Below, piece after piece: positions 6,163 through 7,390 of a stretch of 7,390 nt of DNA. The position numbers and the translations under genes are program-made. Source of the stretch: Candidatus Omnitrophota bacterium (GTDB lineage Bacteria > Omnitrophota > Omnitrophia > Omnitrophales > JACROU01); contig JACQQR010000132.1 of assembly GCA_016206875.1 (NCBI GenBank), positions 1 to 7,390 of the forward strand, read 5' to 3'. The notes below the pieces were generated by a model. The model did not search any database, was not told where the DNA came from, and saw only the letters and a list, made by a program, of their open reading frames with translations. Within the stretch, counting starts at the first letter, position 1. Every line of letters starts with the position of its first letter.

Positions 6163-6873
6163 ATGAAAACATCTAGATTGAAAGAAATTTTGATTTCTGA
6201 CGGCTGGCTGGGAATTCTTGAAAAAATGTTCTCTTATTTTTTTAAAATTCTTTGTACGGCTTATTATCGATTTCGATTTCAACGCTTTGGAAAAGGCTCC
6301 TGCGTTACCGGTCCCATTTCCCTTCGGGGCGCCAAACGCATTCAGATTGGCGAGGAAGTCACTATCGAGGGGGGAAGCTCTTTTCGTGTCTCGCCCGGTG
6401 CTTCGCTGGTGATTGGCAGGGAATGCTTTATTGAGCGCGGCGCTTTCTTATGTTCCGAAGGCAGGCTCATTATTGGCCGAAAGACGTATATTTTAAAAAA
6501 TTCTATGGTGAGTGCCGGACGGGAAGTGGTGTTGGGCGAGGGGGTATGGATTGCCCGTGATTCATTGGTTACGGGTCAAGAGATTGTGTTGGGCAATGAA
6601 GTGATTTTGGGTCCGGGTGTGGTTATTTTGGATTCAGATCACAAGCTGGATTCCGGAAAAATTTCTATGAAAACAGGCGCTCATCTTCCTGTTCATATCG
6701 AGTCCCATGTGTGGATCGCCGCGAAAAGCGTCATTTTAAAAGGGGTCACAATCGGTGCAGGCTCGATTATCGGGGCCGGAAGCGTGGTCACCAAAGAAGT
6801 GCCCGGTCACGTATTGGCTGCAGGAACACCCGCAAAAATTGTTAAATCATTGGAGACAGCCGGCCATGTTTAA
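6163..6873 (+). CDS. Hexapeptide-repeat (left-handed beta-helix) acyltransferase
   Basis: This 236-residue protein is predicted to be a cytoplasmic acetyl- or acyl-CoA-dependent O-acyltransferase of the WbbJ/LacA/NodL type acting on a sugar or glycan precursor. After an amphipathic, basic N-terminus (about 1-45), hexapeptide repeats of the [LIV]-G-x4 kind run from about residue 55 to 215: IQIGEEVTI, LVIGREC, LIIGRKTYI, VVLGEGVWI, IVLGNEVIL. The DSDHKL segment contains the probable catalytic His160. The standard end VWIAAKSVILKGVTIGAG, then SVVTKEVP and AAGTPAKIVK, is characteristic of the family. There is no Shine-Dalgarno; the start is the ATG at 6163, 40 bases after the GT-C stop and just after a promoter-like sequence. 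Its 3' end overlaps the next, similar-type gene by eight bases. The acyl group and acceptor are inferred, not visible. Confidence 0.9.
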   Translation: MKTSRLKEILISDGWLGILEKMFSYFFKILCTAYYRFRFQRFGKGSCVTGPISLRGAKRIQIGEEVTIEGGSSFRVSPGASLVIGRECFIERGAFLCSEGRLIIGRKTYILKNSMVSAGREVVLGEGVWIARDSLVTGQEIVLGNEVILGPGVVILDSDHKLDSGKISMKTGAHLPVHIESHVWIAAKSVILKGVTIGAGSIIGAGSVVTKEVPGHVLAAGTPAKIVKSLETAGHV

Positions 6874-7390
6874 GCAGTTTTATAACGACAGAATCGATTC
6901 CTCTCAGTGGCTTATCGAATTTTTGATGCATTTTAAATTTGCCAGGAATTTGATTGTTAAAAGTAAGTTTGGGAAAGTCGGAACCGATACTGACATTCGT
7001 CCGCACACAAATTTCTATGGTACCCGTAACATTGAAATCGGAGATCGTGTGAGCATTCGCGATGGGGCTCATATATCGTCGGTTTTTTCCGGATCAAAAG
7101 CAGCGGAGGGAGTGAAATTGATCATCGGTAGTGACGTGCTCATTGCCCCGGACGTAATGATTACCACCAATGCTCATAAGTATTCGGATCCGCATCAACT
7201 CATTCGTCAGCAAGGCGGATATTCGGAGTCCGTAATCATTGAAGATGACGTGTGGATCGGCCGTGGAGCCACAATCCTGCACGGGGTAACCATTGGGCGG
7301 GGATCCGTTATCGGCGCGCATTCTTTGGTCAACAAAAGCATTCCCCCTAATTCCGTAGCCGTGGGCACACCGTGCAAAGTAATCAAGAAG
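6866..7390 (+). CDS. Second hexapeptide-repeat acetyltransferase, 3' end cut by window edge
   Basis: The frame opens at ATG 6866 inside the end of the preceding acyltransferase gene and stays open for 175 codons to the last base, so it has no in-window stop. A GGAG at 6852-6855 lies ten bases upstream. After a hydrophilic start (MFKQFYNDRI) it shows IEIGDRVSIRDGAHIS (56-71), LIIGSDVLIAPDVMI (85-99), TTNAHKY with probable catalytic His104, VIIEDDVWIGRGATIL (123-138), GVTIGRGSVIGAHSLV (140-155) and the closing SVAVGTPCKVIKK (163-175). These are hallmarks of maltose O-acetyltransferase/WbbJ-like left-handed beta-helix enzymes. The GTPxKVIkk segment normally comes near the C-terminus, so only a few residues are probably missing. 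It differs clearly from its neighbour in length and N-terminus, so it is not a recent duplicate. Likely role: O-acetylation of another position or another sugar in the same glycan. Confidence 0.88.
   Translation, partial: MFKQFYNDRIDSSQWLIEFLMHFKFARNLIVKSKFGKVGTDTDIRPHTNFYGTRNIEIGDRVSIRDGAHISSVFSGSKAAEGVKLIIGSDVLIAPDVMITTNAHKYSDPHQLIRQQGGYSESVIIEDDVWIGRGATILHGVTIGRGSVIGAHSLVNKSIPPNSVAVGTPCKVIKK

Overview
The window looks like part of a bacterial cell-surface glycan (O-antigen, capsule or glycolipid decoration) locus. GC content is moderate, genes are densely packed with ATGA-type and other overlaps, there are several multi-spanning membrane enzymes, and both promoters next to the central divergence carry a perfect sigma-70-type TATAAT. 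This fits a Gram-negative-type bacterium, probably an uncultured lineage (Omnitrophota-, Elusimicrobiota- or Deltaproteobacteria-like protein style). The taxonomic guess is weak and rests only on the general look of the proteins. I see no RNA gene, CRISPR array, insertion sequence or phage gene.

Layout. Positions 2-328 (+) hold the C-terminal end of a SAM-dependent methyltransferase whose start lies outside the window. Its stop overlaps the stop of a convergent gene, 323-2218 (-). That gene encodes a five-helix membrane protein with a periplasmic sulfatase/alkaline-phosphatase-fold domain, in which threonine replaces the Cys/Ser that sulfatases convert to formylglycine. A 111-bp intergenic region (2219-2329) carries two divergent promoters. 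From 2330 to the right edge everything reads (+): a GtrA-like membrane domain fused to a methyltransferase (2330-3415), a DPM1/GtrB-like polyprenyl-phosphate sugar synthase (3412-4173), a possible 40-residue membrane peptide (4151-4273), a GT-C membrane glycosyltransferase (4281-6122), and two hexapeptide-repeat acyltransferases (6163-6873, and 6866-7390, which runs off the right edge).

How they may work together (inference). The GT2 enzyme would load a sugar onto a polyprenyl phosphate at the cytoplasmic face. The GtrA-like domain would help move it across the membrane. The GT-C enzyme would transfer it to an acceptor outside. This is the logic of the three-component Gtr (GtrA/GtrB/GtrC) glycan-modification systems, with the unusual feature that the flippase-like part is fused to a methyltransferase. 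The methyltransferase and the two acyltransferases would add methyl and acetyl groups to the sugar or glycan, and the divergent sulfatase-fold enzyme may trim it or add a phospho-substituent in the periplasm. The second acyltransferase has no in-window stop and is easily missed by ORF finding that requires one.
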